Numbered from the stretch's first letter, positions 26,401 through 35,520 are shown. The stretch: DNA of 41,273 bases from a virus (IMGVR_UViG_3300035703_003413:1-41273), one strand, 5' to 3'. Translations and numbers: made by a program. The notes: generated by a model not told the origin, from the sequence alone.

Positions 26401-29400
26401 GCTCCTCATCTGACATGAATCGAATACCATCAAAAGAATAACCAGGAGAATATCCGTCTAAAGGATAATATCCATCTAGGTAACCATCCACATATCCATC
26501 AACTAAATATCCGTCCTTATATCCGTCAGGGTATAATTCATCCTGAGAATCAATGTTAAAAGTAAATTGAATGGTTTTATTTTTTGTTTTTAATTTATCG
26601 TTAACTTCGCCTAAACCATCAATAAAATTAACATGATAAAAGCTTCCAGAGGTCTCTACAGTTCCTGAAAAGACATATCCATCAGCAACTTGCTCTCTAA
26701 CTAAAAACTTCCATTGAGACTCTGTGTCATCATAAAAGATGAAAGCACCAGTACTTGTGTAAATTGCAGCGGGTAATCCAGTGGTTTCATCGCTTTTAAA
26801 AACTGAAAATTTATTATTTAAATCAAAGGTTGGATGTTTACCAGATGAGCCTATATAAATAGAACTGCTAGGAAGAACATATCCATCTTTAAAAATTTGA
26901 AAAGTTAAAGTTGCATCATTATCTAGACCGTTCCATGTTGGAATTGCCCAAAGCTCTAGAGTTCCTTCTTCTAGTTTTAAATTACTAGAAACTGGCATTG
27001 TAATAGATTCATTTGAATTTTCTATTAAAACACCGTTATCAAATTTTCCAGTAGTTAATAGTAGATTTCCAGAAGTTTCTATTTTATTTGAGTATAAATG
27101 ACCGGTGTTTAAATTCCAATTTTCAAAAGCAGATTCAATGATTTCTGGGGGAATATGAGTAATGAATTCCACCAATGACTTCATAGATGGCAAGGTCGGA
27201 CCTTTTGCAAAAGATTGCAAGGCTCCTCGTAAAGCGTCTCTGTATCTTTCTCTTGGCAATGAAACATCAAAGTTATTTAAAATTGGTATGTTAACCAAGG
27301 CTCCGAAATTCTTTAATAAAGAATCTCGGAGTGCTCCAACTTTATAAGTTACATAGTAATTCTCTCCCTGGTTAAGGCTACCGGATTGAGAAAAATCTAA
27401 AGAGTTATCTCCATATTCATAACTAACAATAACTTCATCGGCAATGTATTCATAATCAACGTAATATTCTCCCCTGGCATAATCAACTATAGGAGTTGCA
27501 GATCCGTTTAATTTAATAGAATAAAATACAACTACATCATCTCCCACAATGGGAGAGTTCAAGCCAGAAAGCGTAATTGTATTGCCAGAAACTACTGCAA
27601 AGCTATCATATAATTCAGAATTATCTGATACTCTAATTACAGATTTAACTTCATGTATTTCTACTCCAGCCGAGATATACGGAGTAGTAATTACTAGACC
27701 TGCACCCACTGAAGTTGACAAGGTTTGCTGGACAGGATTTAAAGTAATTATGTTATTAGAATAGGTGGAATTTTCAGCAAAATTAATGTAATCAACATTA
27801 TTATTTAAATCATAGAGGTCATATACCCCTCTAACAAAACTAATGTCATCAGTAACAGTAATTGTGTTTGAAGAGACAACATAAGGATTTGAAGTACTGT
27901 TATTTAAAAATCTCTCATCTGATAACTCATAAGATTGAGGTATAATTTCATTATCAGAGAAGCTACCGTATTTAACTTCTTTATAAACAACATTTGGGAA
28001 TGTACTGTAGTACAAGCCCCCCACTGTTAAAATATGTTTATTTTGAGTCAATACAGAAGAGCGCTTATATGAAACAGTTCCAACATCGTAAGGGGAATTG
28101 TTATCAACTCCGACATATACAATACCGTCATTATAATTTATTAAATATTGACCTACTGATAACTTATTAATATTATTATTTTCATCCAAAGATACATAGT
28201 CATAATATAGTTCTTTTTCGAAAATATCCGTTCTGCTAAATGTTGCAGAACTATTAAACGCAGACCCAATAGAATCCTCTGACGCAGAGACAATTCTATT
28301 ATTATTTAAATTTATTTTAAATATTTTAACGCTAAAAATATTTAAAAGCTCTTCCTGTACCAAAAGTTGTTCATTATCTATATTTGTAAAGGCAACTCTT
28401 TCTCTAATTGTCTTTTCTACTCTTGGCGGTCTGGTAGAATTAAAATATACTGTATTAAAAGAGAAACGATCTAAATTATAAATTTCACCCGAAGTTTCAT
28501 TATAAATTCTAAAAACGTTTGTAATTGGCGAGTTTTGAACTGTAAAAGAAGAAGTTGAAGTAAATCTATTTTCAATTCTTTCTTGAAGCTGTTCTTTATG
28601 AACTTGAGGTATAAAATCAATATCTGGAATTAAAGTTTTCTCGTAAGAGAATTTAACAATTGCTTCATCTCCCTCTAAGTATCTTAAAGGAGAGCGCACC
28701 AATTCATAAGTATCTGCGTCATAAATATAATCCAAATCTTTAGAATATAAATTTTTGTACAGATAAGATGCTACTGGGGGGAAATCACCAGTACCATTGT
28801 TAGTAGATGCTCCATAAACATACACTGTTCCAGTATTATAATCTACTGAATACTCTCCTTTTGCTTTTGGTAATCCATCTAATTTAAAAACTAATTCTTT
28901 GATAAAAGCAGGATGAGAAGAAGAGAATGGTGGATTTGATTGCGGATCTAAAAAGTCCACCCCAGACAAAGTAGGAACAGTCCCCTGAGAGTCAACAATG
29001 GGGTAGTTTGGGAGAGAGAAAACTGTAACAATAGGAGGAACTACTTCTCTTACAATTTCTGAAATTTTATAAAGCTCGATAGTATCTTCTGATACAATTT
29101 TACCTAAATCTTTATATTCATAAGAAATTAATATGTAATCATTAGCTACTGGAGTTTTAAAATTAGCATCTTCTAAAACTTTAGAAGATAGCAAAATTTG
29201 ATTATCCTCTAATTCTAAATAAGAAGAAGCAAATTCTGGATCGTATCTATTATCTTTAATTTGATATCCTAAAGAAGCAATATTATAATTATAAGTATTT
29301 CCGTTAGAATACTTTATAGTTATAGAAGAAACTAATGTAATTAAATTTTTAAATAAATTTAAAGTTAAACCATCAAAAGTAGAAGGTCCAACCCCAGGAA

Positions 29401-30076
29401 CTAATTTTTCAGAGTTAACTTTAACTCTTTGCAGAGTTATTGGATAATATGGAAACTCGGAATAAGAAATAGAATCTGTAAATAATTTATTATCTAAATT
29501 CTTGGAAGCTTTAATTATTTCATATACGCCTTCTTCATTAAGGCGATCTGTGGGTCCGGGACCACGAGTTTTTAATTCATTAAAAATAGTTCTGCTTAGA
29601 TAATTGTCATTTTTTAATTGACCAATATCATACAATGCCCGAGATAAAAAATTAGCACTTGCATTAACAATATCTCTAGATATTGTTCCATAATCTAAAT
29701 TATAAGGATCTTCTTTTAAAGAATCTAATAAATAGTCTCTTAATGGATTAGACGGATCCTCTGCGCCTAGAACTAAAAATTTATTTAGCTTATCATCTTC
29801 AATTAAAAAGACGCCGTTAACCGATTTGAACTGAACGGTACTAGAAGATTTAAAAATTACATAGTACTGAACATATGGAAACAAGGGTCGTGTAATTATA
29901 TCTAAACGATCATTAACGACAGTAACCTTTAGCACCTCGGCATCTGGAACGTTTTTAACGTTAGATACTATAGAAACATTAGAAGTATTAATTAAAAGAT
30001 CTAAATTTAAATTAAATTTAGCTTGAATCTTAGTACTGTTAATGACTTTAACTTCTAATGCTTTTAAGACAGCCAT
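23405..30076 (-). CDS. giant baseplate/fibre protein with two LamG-like domains
   Basis: This is a 2223-residue virion protein. The N-terminal part (about 1-200) includes DPSNPLRDYLLDSLKEDP and SRALYDIGQL, probably the baseplate attachment region. It is followed by several repeated beta modules with the theme G-x-Y-x-V/I-x-Y-x-x-G-x-V-Y-V (for example KGEYSVDYNTGTVYV and VGQYLINYNDGIVYV). Two LamG/concanavalin-like folds follow, at about 1008-1320 (GTLELWAIPTW, later HHIAASW and MHLFIDGVEV) and about 1866-2065 (GTIEFWVSPMF, later HRIKATY and IRLFVDGEERG). The C-terminus ends LIDILKPAQSKVTLQYL, reminiscent of P2 gpI. A DGY-rich insert interrupts the first LamG. It probably contacts host glycans. 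Confidence 0.78.
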   Translation of the reverse strand: MAVLKALEVKVINSTKIQAKFNLNLDLLINTSNVSIVSNVKNVPDAEVLKVTVVNDRLDIITRPLFPYVQYYVIFKSSSTVQFKSVNGVFLIEDDKLNKFLVLGAEDPSNPLRDYLLDSLKEDPYNLDYGTISRDIVNASANFLSRALYDIGQLKNDNYLSRTIFNELKTRGPGPTDRLNEEGVYEIIKASKNLDNKLFTDSISYSEFPYYPITLQRVKVNSEKLVPGVGPSTFDGLTLNLFKNLITLVSSITIKYSNGNTYNYNIASLGYQIKDNRYDPEFASSYLELEDNQILLSSKVLEDANFKTPVANDYILISYEYKDLGKIVSEDTIELYKISEIVREVVPPIVTVFSLPNYPIVDSQGTVPTLSGVDFLDPQSNPPFSSSHPAFIKELVFKLDGLPKAKGEYSVDYNTGTVYVYGASTNNGTGDFPPVASYLYKNLYSKDLDYIYDADTYELVRSPLRYLEGDEAIVKFSYEKTLIPDIDFIPQVHKEQLQERIENRFTSTSSFTVQNSPITNVFRIYNETSGEIYNLDRFSFNTVYFNSTRPPRVEKTIRERVAFTNIDNEQLLVQEELLNIFSVKIFKINLNNNRIVSASEDSIGSAFNSSATFSRTDIFEKELYYDYVSLDENNNINKLSVGQYLINYNDGIVYVGVDNNSPYDVGTVSYKRSSVLTQNKHILTVGGLYYSTFPNVVYKEVKYGSFSDNEIIPQSYELSDERFLNNSTSNPYVVSSNTITVTDDISFVRGVYDLYDLNNNVDYINFAENSTYSNNIITLNPVQQTLSTSVGAGLVITTPYISAGVEIHEVKSVIRVSDNSELYDSFAVVSGNTITLSGLNSPIVGDDVVVFYSIKLNGSATPIVDYARGEYYVDYEYIADEVIVSYEYGDNSLDFSQSGSLNQGENYYVTYKVGALRDSLLKNFGALVNIPILNNFDVSLPRERYRDALRGALQSFAKGPTLPSMKSLVEFITHIPPEIIESAFENWNLNTGHLYSNKIETSGNLLLTTGKFDNGVLIENSNESITMPVSSNLKLEEGTLELWAIPTWNGLDNDATLTFQIFKDGYVLPSSSIYIGSSGKHPTFDLNNKFSVFKSDETTGLPAAIYTSTGAFIFYDDTESQWKFLVREQVADGYVFSGTVETSGSFYHVNFIDGLGEVNDKLKTKNKTIQFTFNIDSQDELYPDGYKDGYLVDGYVDGYLDGYYPLDGYSPGYSFDGIRFMSDEEHYLFDFGKEESKNRFSLYKDGSGYLTFRVFDNGAYDRVNKYAVSADISNWRSGEAHHIAASWKLSTKDKSDEMHLFIDGVEVPNIIKYGGRPVSNLTDRFRSVVPEYVLGTIPSKIIEGNDLVTNNTNIVFSNTIDFAAEGIVPGDTLEINELGLGTYSIVSVASNILTLASVVPAILTDAKFSVNPYSVIVSSEIDFYKNFTVSLLRSGSEIELPGLRADFPGYEISKNFLNQNILTILGDAEVGDQIVIRTLGLNFRRARERVYVWGNNSHILKTQIPSPISLDEVKVYPVILPKVAIGPTNSTYSLGVFNFTTSSVSQTSSSTEGRSLAIKVLAGNVDFSTPVTVTINGITDSTPNEVLTFNSAGTQYTSKKFKTITSVDAVVKPFVSTKNSAVIEIKERYTITYSEGNTIFPVIRYSYKTQTGNYLSGSIGTTTVTDLNGYFVESNIGQSLIINSPPSVAGAYQIVAKNSDTSVEISPALPATFSNGSYDIFNTNIGRSGFANGFFTFETAGQVNVPYLLNEGYYDFDYSVNLEVPFDPLTNEQIHIGSSIFKQNQASAIIDELRILSKMLTDVRIGESLSPGVESVTVDAAKIRPFRKNSDTITLLHFDTVPFVNDSDYWVTANKAYIQTDNGVNNNFGKSLVIKDRPLSYDNLGYLSTNLEGTIEFWVSPMFDTANDPEYRFYFDAAALITEELVSISKGTIKLNNRAASIQSILVEGDKKNYAAGATIESDFKTIRLNTALPYQKTPVKVTYVQVGTSGDRISIYKDPAGYINLNVRASGNDYQVRQPVLWARNSWHRIKATYKFNQPNNQDEIRLFVDGEERGTVRFGSGLLFGAGIIFGQGFAGVDNSKLTADMNFLDVITKFYIGSDINSVNLAKARIDNFKISNAIQPLYFIAGQEKDINYNSNIDTVLPVVEDLYTTFLLNFDKIYSRNEEWAILRDKYFGIYNFTIKIIDSFDIVSENEKVKQILETLIDILKPAQSKVTLQYLA
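26425..26535 (-). repeat. tandem DGY-coding repeat
   Basis: About seven copies of Asp-Gly-Tyr occur within about 36 residues (about 1180-1217) of the 2223-residue protein, written as 12- to 15-base units around GATGGATAT or GACGGATAT on the minus strand. The units are imperfect: KDGY, VDGY and LDGY vary before and after the core. The repeat lies between the two halves of the first LamG-like domain, so it is probably a surface loop. Confidence 0.7.
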
Positions 30077-30078
30077 AA

Positions 30079-33000
30079 TTATCGCTCTTCTATAACTATA
30101 GAAACATCATTTGCTACTATGTATTGATTTTTTAAGGCTTTAATACTTAAAACTGAGCCATTTGAACCAGTTTTATTAAAGTAAATAACTCTAGCCCGAT
30201 CAACACCTGCTATCGTATATGCCGAATTAATCAGGTCAGAGGAGTCTACTATCTGATTTAATTGATTAGAATTTAATGCGGCAGCAACTGCATCTTGAAC
30301 ATTCTGTTTTACAACAAGAGAAGAATTCTTAAATTCTTCAGTGACAACAATGTACATTGTAACATCTGCCAAGATGGGCTCGGCAGCTTTAACTAATACA
30401 TCGGCAGTAATAGGGCGTGTACTTTCAATTAACAAAGTTGCATCGCTAATTAATTTATTATAATTAGATGTAACAGTAATTCTTTCATTAACTTTAGGAG
30501 CTACAAAATCGTAATAAGATTTATATCTAGACTTAGCTATTGGCTGATTCATGTTAGTTATAGTCAAAGTAGACGCTGATGAAGCTGAGCTGTTAAACCC
30601 GCTAGAAATAGCAATAGTATCAACATAAACAAATTTCTTTTGAGTATATTGACTACCGGCTTTAGTAAAATATACATTTTCAGAATCAGAAGAAGTAACT
30701 AAGTAAAATCGAATACGAATTTTATCGCCAATAGAAATATTATTAGATAAATTATTGGAAGTGTTTGGAAGTTTGATTTGGAAGTTACTCAATGACAAGT
30801 CTTGAACCGCCTCTTCCTTAACTAAGGAGTTGTATTTTAAAGAGACTCCAAGAACATCATATTCATTACTTACTGATAAAACATTAGAGCTAGAATCTGT
30901 AATAACTTTTTCAAATTTAACTAGCCGAGCAACTTTCAAAGAAGACGATAGACTATCTTTAGAAGTTAATTTTAAAAAAGATCTTATAGCAGGAGACAAA
31001 TCGTGAGTTAGTCCATCGTTACTAGCTGTAAATAAAATATCTGCTGCATAAGCAATAGTATCTCCCGTAATAGTAAATACCCCTGGCACAATTGTTCCAG
31101 TAATGTTAAACATTAAATTAGAAGGAGCTTGTCGTAAATTTTGAATGACAGAACTTCCAGAAAACAAATTAGATACTGGTTGATTACCAACTAAAGATGA
31201 AATGTTTGTGTTAAAATAATTGCCATTTCTTATGGCGGGTAAAGATGATAGTAATGTACCAGGCAAAATATTGAAAATATTAGCAATATAAGTACATTCT
31301 ACAATTGAACCAGAGACAGCTAATGCTGATGGGATTATAGTAATTTGACTGTTATTAAAAGATCCAGTATCAGCATATACATCAGATGCATTATAAACAA
31401 CGGTCACAGAGTCGTTAAACTGAGCAACTGTATCTGATGGCAAATATGCAACTAATGCACTAATTGAACCGTTGTTATCTTTTGTGTTCCAAAGCTCTGC
31501 GCCGTCAGAATCTCTTTTTATAGAGACAACATTGGAAATAGCGGAAGAAACAACAACTGATAACTTACCGGAGATCAATACGACATTTGTGTTTTCTTCT
31601 GAAAAAACATTAACATTAAGCACAGAAGAAACTGAATGAGTTACATTGAAAGATAAATAAGACCCTGAAGAAGTTAATACTCCACGTTCTCGCCTTACTA
31701 AATTTGAGTATCCCCAATCTATGCTATCTGAAACGTTTCTAGAATTAAAAGAATAAATTTTATTATCAAAATCCCAATAAGGATCATAGTCAAAAATCCA
31801 AGTATAATCTACTTGTAAAATATCTGTAGTAGAAGGTAATGACTTTCCTGAAATTTTAATTCTTCCAGTATAATTTATTGTACCGGAGCCATCTGGGTTT
31901 TGGCTAGAAATTAAATATCTTTCTCCAGTAGAAACGTTAAATACTCTAGTAACAAGAGTAGCTGGAGAATGTAAAAGCTGAATTAAGCTTCTATCGGAGG
32001 CGACTACTTTACTATTTTCATTGGTAACAATAATATTTTGGGTAACTTTTTTTATTTCAGTAGAGTCTGTATAAAATAACTGATCTTGAGTGTTAAAATT
32101 ATTTTTAGTTTTATCTTCTGGAACATCGGATATCTTATTAGAAATCCAATGCAAACGATCAAAACCCCAAGGAGAATTTGCATATCCTCCAGTATCTCTA
32201 ACCAGTTCATAATTACCAGAAACTCTTCCAAAGATATCTGTAGTTTTTTCTTTAAAGTTAGGTCCGCTAGAAGAACCAATTACGGAAACTACATTGTTAA
32301 TTGGCTGAGCTGGCAAAGTGCTAGATGCTAAATTATCAATTCTTTTTCTAGTAACAGTTTTATTTTCGTCTCCAGTAATTTGACCTAATACATAATCGTT
32401 TAATGAATTGGTAGGGTCTCCCGTATTACTTTTATCTTTATAAATAAAAGAATCAACATTTTCTTGAAGCCTGATTCCATAAGTAATTATATCTACTTTT
32501 CCACCAGTTCCTTCAGAAATAATAGTTCTGGTGCCGTCTTCAGCGACGCTAACTTGAGTTCCATCTCGTGTCATTAAGTCATCGCCTGGAGGAATAACCA
32601 AAACGTCAAGAACAGAAGGATCTGTTCTAATAGTGCTAGAATATCCAAGAGCGGTACCGGTATTTGAGCCGCTAAAAATAGATAAAACTCTATTTTTAAA
32701 TACGCTATCAGTTTCGGCTGGTCTTCCTCCGCCAGCGGGAAAGACGTTAGTGACGCTAGTAATACCAACAATATTTGTTCTAGTTATTCCATACTTGGAA
32801 ATATTCCCTTGATCTCCAAAGGCTGTAGCCTCAACAACTAACTCAAGAGCATATTGTTCTGTAATTCCTAAAAAGTCTAAATCAGACTTGTATCTTGATA
32901 CTGTAGCTTTATATTGATTTTCTTGCAACGAAGTAATAGAAACGCTATTAATAACAGCAAATGAGGTTCCATTTTTAGCAAATAGTAAATCACCTTTAGA

Positions 33001-33309
33001 AATCGCAATATCAGCATCAATGCTATCAAAAAGTAATAAAGCTGGTACAGTGGCTCTTGCGCCCCTATTTCTTGCGGCTCCAATATTTTGAGCCCAATTA
33101 TCTAAATCGCTTCCAAAAGATTGTCTTAAAGATTGTAAGCTGGAAACTTTATTTAATTCATCATAAAGCTTTGAAAGCTGATCAGATGGACCATCAATAA
33201 GTAAATCTCTAGCTACAGTTCCTGGCTTGGTATCCAAGAGCGGCTGAGCTACACGATAAAACTCCAGATAACTTCTTATAATTTCACTGGAAGTACGAAT
33301 TTTAGACAT
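30079..33309 (-). CDS. baseplate wedge protein, J-like (P2 gpJ / Mu gp47 / T4 gp6)
   Basis: This 1076-residue protein is the ring-forming wedge component of contractile-tail baseplates. The N-terminal third is diagnostic: KPGTVARDLLIDGPSDQL, FGSDLDNWAQNIGAARN, ALLLFDSIDADIAISKGDLL, AFGDQGNISKYGI, then AGGGRPAETDSVFKNRVL, which is the Baseplate_J core. The C-terminal end (KAAEPILADVTMYIVV, LNQIVDSSDLINSAYTIAGV) matches the J-family closing domain. In between, a beta-rich insertion of about 600 residues makes it two to three times longer than gpJ. A good ribosome-binding site (AAGGTGG at 33316-33322) precedes the ATG. It follows the gp25/W-like gene as in P2 and Mu. Confidence 0.9.
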   Translation of the reverse strand: MSKIRTSSEIIRSYLEFYRVAQPLLDTKPGTVARDLLIDGPSDQLSKLYDELNKVSSLQSLRQSFGSDLDNWAQNIGAARNRGARATVPALLLFDSIDADIAISKGDLLFAKNGTSFAVINSVSITSLQENQYKATVSRYKSDLDFLGITEQYALELVVEATAFGDQGNISKYGITRTNIVGITSVTNVFPAGGGRPAETDSVFKNRVLSIFSGSNTGTALGYSSTIRTDPSVLDVLVIPPGDDLMTRDGTQVSVAEDGTRTIISEGTGGKVDIITYGIRLQENVDSFIYKDKSNTGDPTNSLNDYVLGQITGDENKTVTRKRIDNLASSTLPAQPINNVVSVIGSSSGPNFKEKTTDIFGRVSGNYELVRDTGGYANSPWGFDRLHWISNKISDVPEDKTKNNFNTQDQLFYTDSTEIKKVTQNIIVTNENSKVVASDRSLIQLLHSPATLVTRVFNVSTGERYLISSQNPDGSGTINYTGRIKISGKSLPSTTDILQVDYTWIFDYDPYWDFDNKIYSFNSRNVSDSIDWGYSNLVRRERGVLTSSGSYLSFNVTHSVSSVLNVNVFSEENTNVVLISGKLSVVVSSAISNVVSIKRDSDGAELWNTKDNNGSISALVAYLPSDTVAQFNDSVTVVYNASDVYADTGSFNNSQITIIPSALAVSGSIVECTYIANIFNILPGTLLSSLPAIRNGNYFNTNISSLVGNQPVSNLFSGSSVIQNLRQAPSNLMFNITGTIVPGVFTITGDTIAYAADILFTASNDGLTHDLSPAIRSFLKLTSKDSLSSSLKVARLVKFEKVITDSSSNVLSVSNEYDVLGVSLKYNSLVKEEAVQDLSLSNFQIKLPNTSNNLSNNISIGDKIRIRFYLVTSSDSENVYFTKAGSQYTQKKFVYVDTIAISSGFNSSASSASTLTITNMNQPIAKSRYKSYYDFVAPKVNERITVTSNYNKLISDATLLIESTRPITADVLVKAAEPILADVTMYIVVTEEFKNSSLVVKQNVQDAVAAALNSNQLNQIVDSSDLINSAYTIAGVDRARVIYFNKTGSNGSVLSIKALKNQYIVANDVSIVIEER

Positions 33310-33315
33310 TTATTT

Positions 33316-33322
33316 CCACCTT
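33316..33322 (-). promoter_or_regulatory. ribosome-binding site of the J-like gene
   Basis: AAGGTGG on the minus strand, six bases before the ATG at 33309. It is one of the clearest Shine-Dalgarno sites in the window and follows the longest gap in the tail operon. Confidence 0.75.
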
Positions 33323-33330
33323 AAAATAAT

Positions 33331-33357
33331 ATAGCACTAAAATGCTATTTTTATAGC
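33331..33357 (-). promoter_or_regulatory. two overlapping hairpins in the gp25-J gap
   Basis: The gap of about 80 bases between the gp25-like and J-like genes holds two alternative inverted repeats. One pairs 33331-33336 (atagca) with 33343-33348 (tgctat). The other pairs 33344-33348 (gctat) with 33353-33357 (atagc). They share one arm, so only one can form at a time. A U-rich tail follows on the transcript (ATTATTTT), so a weak terminator, an RNA-processing site or a translational control element is possible. Stems are only five or six AT-rich pairs. Confidence 0.4.
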
Positions 33358-33389
33358 TCATTATGCAAAGAATTTAAAATATTATATAA

Positions 33390-33827
33390 CTACAAGCTAG
33401 TAGTGTTAAATTCAAATTGAGCATCTGTTTTTGTAAAAGCTTTATTTAAAACAGAAATATAAATTAAAAAATATCTTGGATCAGACGTAAATCTTTGAAT
33501 TGATACTTCTCTAATGGCAGCTATAGATTCTTGAGGAGATAAATATTGGTATTTTTCTTGAATATCTTGTAATTCAATTAACGTTTTAATAGAATCTCTT
33601 AATTGAGATGAAGCATAAGTATTTGTAAAATCTTCAGGAAGGACATTTCCAATTAATGAGTTAGAAATTAAAGAACCATAAAAAGGATATTTAATTTTAG
33701 ATCCTTTTAAGGTAGTTGAAATTTTTAACAAATCTTGAACTAATTTGTCAGTATTTTCAACTATCTTTAGATCTCCATCTGAACCTATTGCTAGATCTCC
33801 ATCTTGGATTTTTAAATCAAAACTCAT
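33390..33827 (-). CDS. baseplate wedge protein, gp25/W-like
   Basis: This 145-residue protein of the T4 gp25 / P2 gpW family joins the wedge to the tail tube and sheath. It has DLKIQDGDLAIGSDGDLKIV at the start, then NTDKLVQDLLKISTTLKGS, PFYGS and LRDSIKTLIELQ, and a C-terminal strand pattern IREVSIQRF then FLIYISVLN. The length is typical. It sits directly upstream of the J-like gene, the usual order in contractile systems (V, W, J). Contractile injection systems share this family, but the surrounding genes point to a phage. Confidence 0.88.
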   Translation of the reverse strand: MSFDLKIQDGDLAIGSDGDLKIVENTDKLVQDLLKISTTLKGSKIKYPFYGSLISNSLIGNVLPEDFTNTYASSQLRDSIKTLIELQDIQEKYQYLSPQESIAAIREVSIQRFTSDPRYFLIYISVLNKAFTKTDAQFEFNTTSL

Positions 33828-33831
33828 ATCA

Positions 33832-35517
33832 CTATATTAAAGAATTAGTGTATTGGGTTGGATTGCTTCGTTCTTCTAAATAAAAATCAGCATATTTTAA
33901 AACATTATAAACTTTTTCTTCTAATGCTTTTAGTGCTTCTAGAACATTTTGAGAAGTAGCTGCTTGACTAAGCCTGCTTACTACCTGGGGAGATCCTTTA
34001 TATTTTGGATTATAATCTGATAATCTCTTGGCGCTTTCATCATCAATTAAATACAATAAATGTTTTATATCTATTGACCAAAGTCCAACATAAAAAGCGA
34101 GAACATCAACCAATCCAATACCTGATATTTCTCCTTTAATTATTTCTATATTTTTTAAAGCAGTAAATCCCTTTTCTGTAAACTCATCTCTTGAGCTTAC
34201 TAAGTCCTCTATTACCTTATTATATTTATTAACTTTTTCAGAGAAACTGTTTTGAACAAAAGGAGACGCAAAATTTCCCAATTTAGAAAATTCTTTACTT
34301 TCACTTTCTGCGTTAAGCTTTTTTATTTCTAATTGTTTAATTTTAGAATCTATTAAATAGTTTCCATTTTTGTAATATGTAGTATATAACTTTCCACCTG
34401 AAAGAGGTCCATTAGGATTTGAATTTGGCAGTGGTAGCCAATTAATATTAGATCTTACATCGTCTAATATTTGCTGAGACTCTAGCAATTTAGTAACTAA
34501 AAATTTTATAGATTTTATTAATTTTACAGTTGTTTGATATTCTATTACTTTTACTTTTCCTAATTCATCTTTAATATTATTAGGTAGTTCAGAGTTTTCT
34601 GCCAAAGTTTTTACAGTAGTAAGCAACAAACCATAATCAATTAAAGTAGTTGCTTTATTTGACGTATCGCCATTTAAAATGTTTTCTAGCGTAGCAAGAT
34701 CTTCTTTGCTTATTACGGAATCCTCTAATCTTTGTCTAATAATTAATTCTAGTCCCGGTCTAAATAAGCTTTTATTATTTAATATCTTTGTTTGTTTTTC
34801 CGTATTTAAGAATGGTGCGCAGACTATATTATCTATTGGAGTTACTACAGAGGCAATCGCCGGGTCAACAACAAATGGCTTTAAAGCATGAAATATTTTA
34901 GAAAAAGATTCTGAAAAAGATAAAATCTTATCAGAATAATTTGAATTATCTTGAGAAAATTTACGACCAAAAGACGTTCTATTTTCAATAGTAGCTAATT
35001 GAGGATCTTTTTCAAGATGATCTATCGATGGATCAAAATTAGCAAAAGGAAAAGTATATCTATACAAAATAGATCTGGTAATAACTTCAAGGCTGTCCTG
35101 TGAAATAAAAGATCTTCTATATTCTTCTAAAGTAGTTTCTCTACTATAAATAAATTCATGAGCAGTCTTTTCATCATATACCGCCTTATCTATTTTAAGC
35201 CTAGTTTCTGCAGAAGAAGAACCGAGAGGATTATATCCCGGACTATAATATCCTGATTTCTTACTTACAACTGGCATGCCCAACATTCGATAAAATGCAT
35301 GAACCCTACTTTCTAAAGGTTCGTCAGCACTAGCCTCTTTAGGATAAGATATTTCAAATAGTATAGCTGCGCTAGAAGATCCAACAGATAAGAAAGGCTT
35401 GGCATTAGACCTCATGCTATCAATGGGTCGAATATAAGTATTGTACAAAGTATCAATATCTTCTTCTGTATCGCTGAGATCGTCAAAATAATTATCTTGA
35501 GGTTTTGCTTTAGCCAT
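33832..35517 (-). CDS. unrecognised tail-operon protein
   Basis: This 561-residue protein belongs to no family I recognise. It is mostly helical and charged, with an acidic N-terminus (YFDDLSDTEEDIDTLYN), a central region rich in Lys/Glu/Asn, and long helices such as LEIKKLNAESESKEFSKLG and QNVLEALKALEEKVYNVLK. There is no signal peptide or membrane segment. Position between the hydrophobic protein and gp25, with gaps of 3 and 4 bases, makes it a structural baseplate or tail-completion protein. A chaperone or assembly factor cannot be excluded. Confidence 0.6.
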   Translation of the reverse strand: MAKAKPQDNYFDDLSDTEEDIDTLYNTYIRPIDSMRSNAKPFLSVGSSSAAILFEISYPKEASADEPLESRVHAFYRMLGMPVVSKKSGYYSPGYNPLGSSSAETRLKIDKAVYDEKTAHEFIYSRETTLEEYRRSFISQDSLEVITRSILYRYTFPFANFDPSIDHLEKDPQLATIENRTSFGRKFSQDNSNYSDKILSFSESFSKIFHALKPFVVDPAIASVVTPIDNIVCAPFLNTEKQTKILNNKSLFRPGLELIIRQRLEDSVISKEDLATLENILNGDTSNKATTLIDYGLLLTTVKTLAENSELPNNIKDELGKVKVIEYQTTVKLIKSIKFLVTKLLESQQILDDVRSNINWLPLPNSNPNGPLSGGKLYTTYYKNGNYLIDSKIKQLEIKKLNAESESKEFSKLGNFASPFVQNSFSEKVNKYNKVIEDLVSSRDEFTEKGFTALKNIEIIKGEISGIGLVDVLAFYVGLWSIDIKHLLYLIDDESAKRLSDYNPKYKGSPQVVSRLSQAATSQNVLEALKALEEKVYNVLKYADFYLEERSNPTQYTNSLI

Positions 35518-35520
35518 TCA

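Noticed and set aside
32052-32279. Minus-strand 75-residue frame inside the J-like gene
   Set aside because: It overlaps the J-like coding sequence in another frame and has no start signal or motif.
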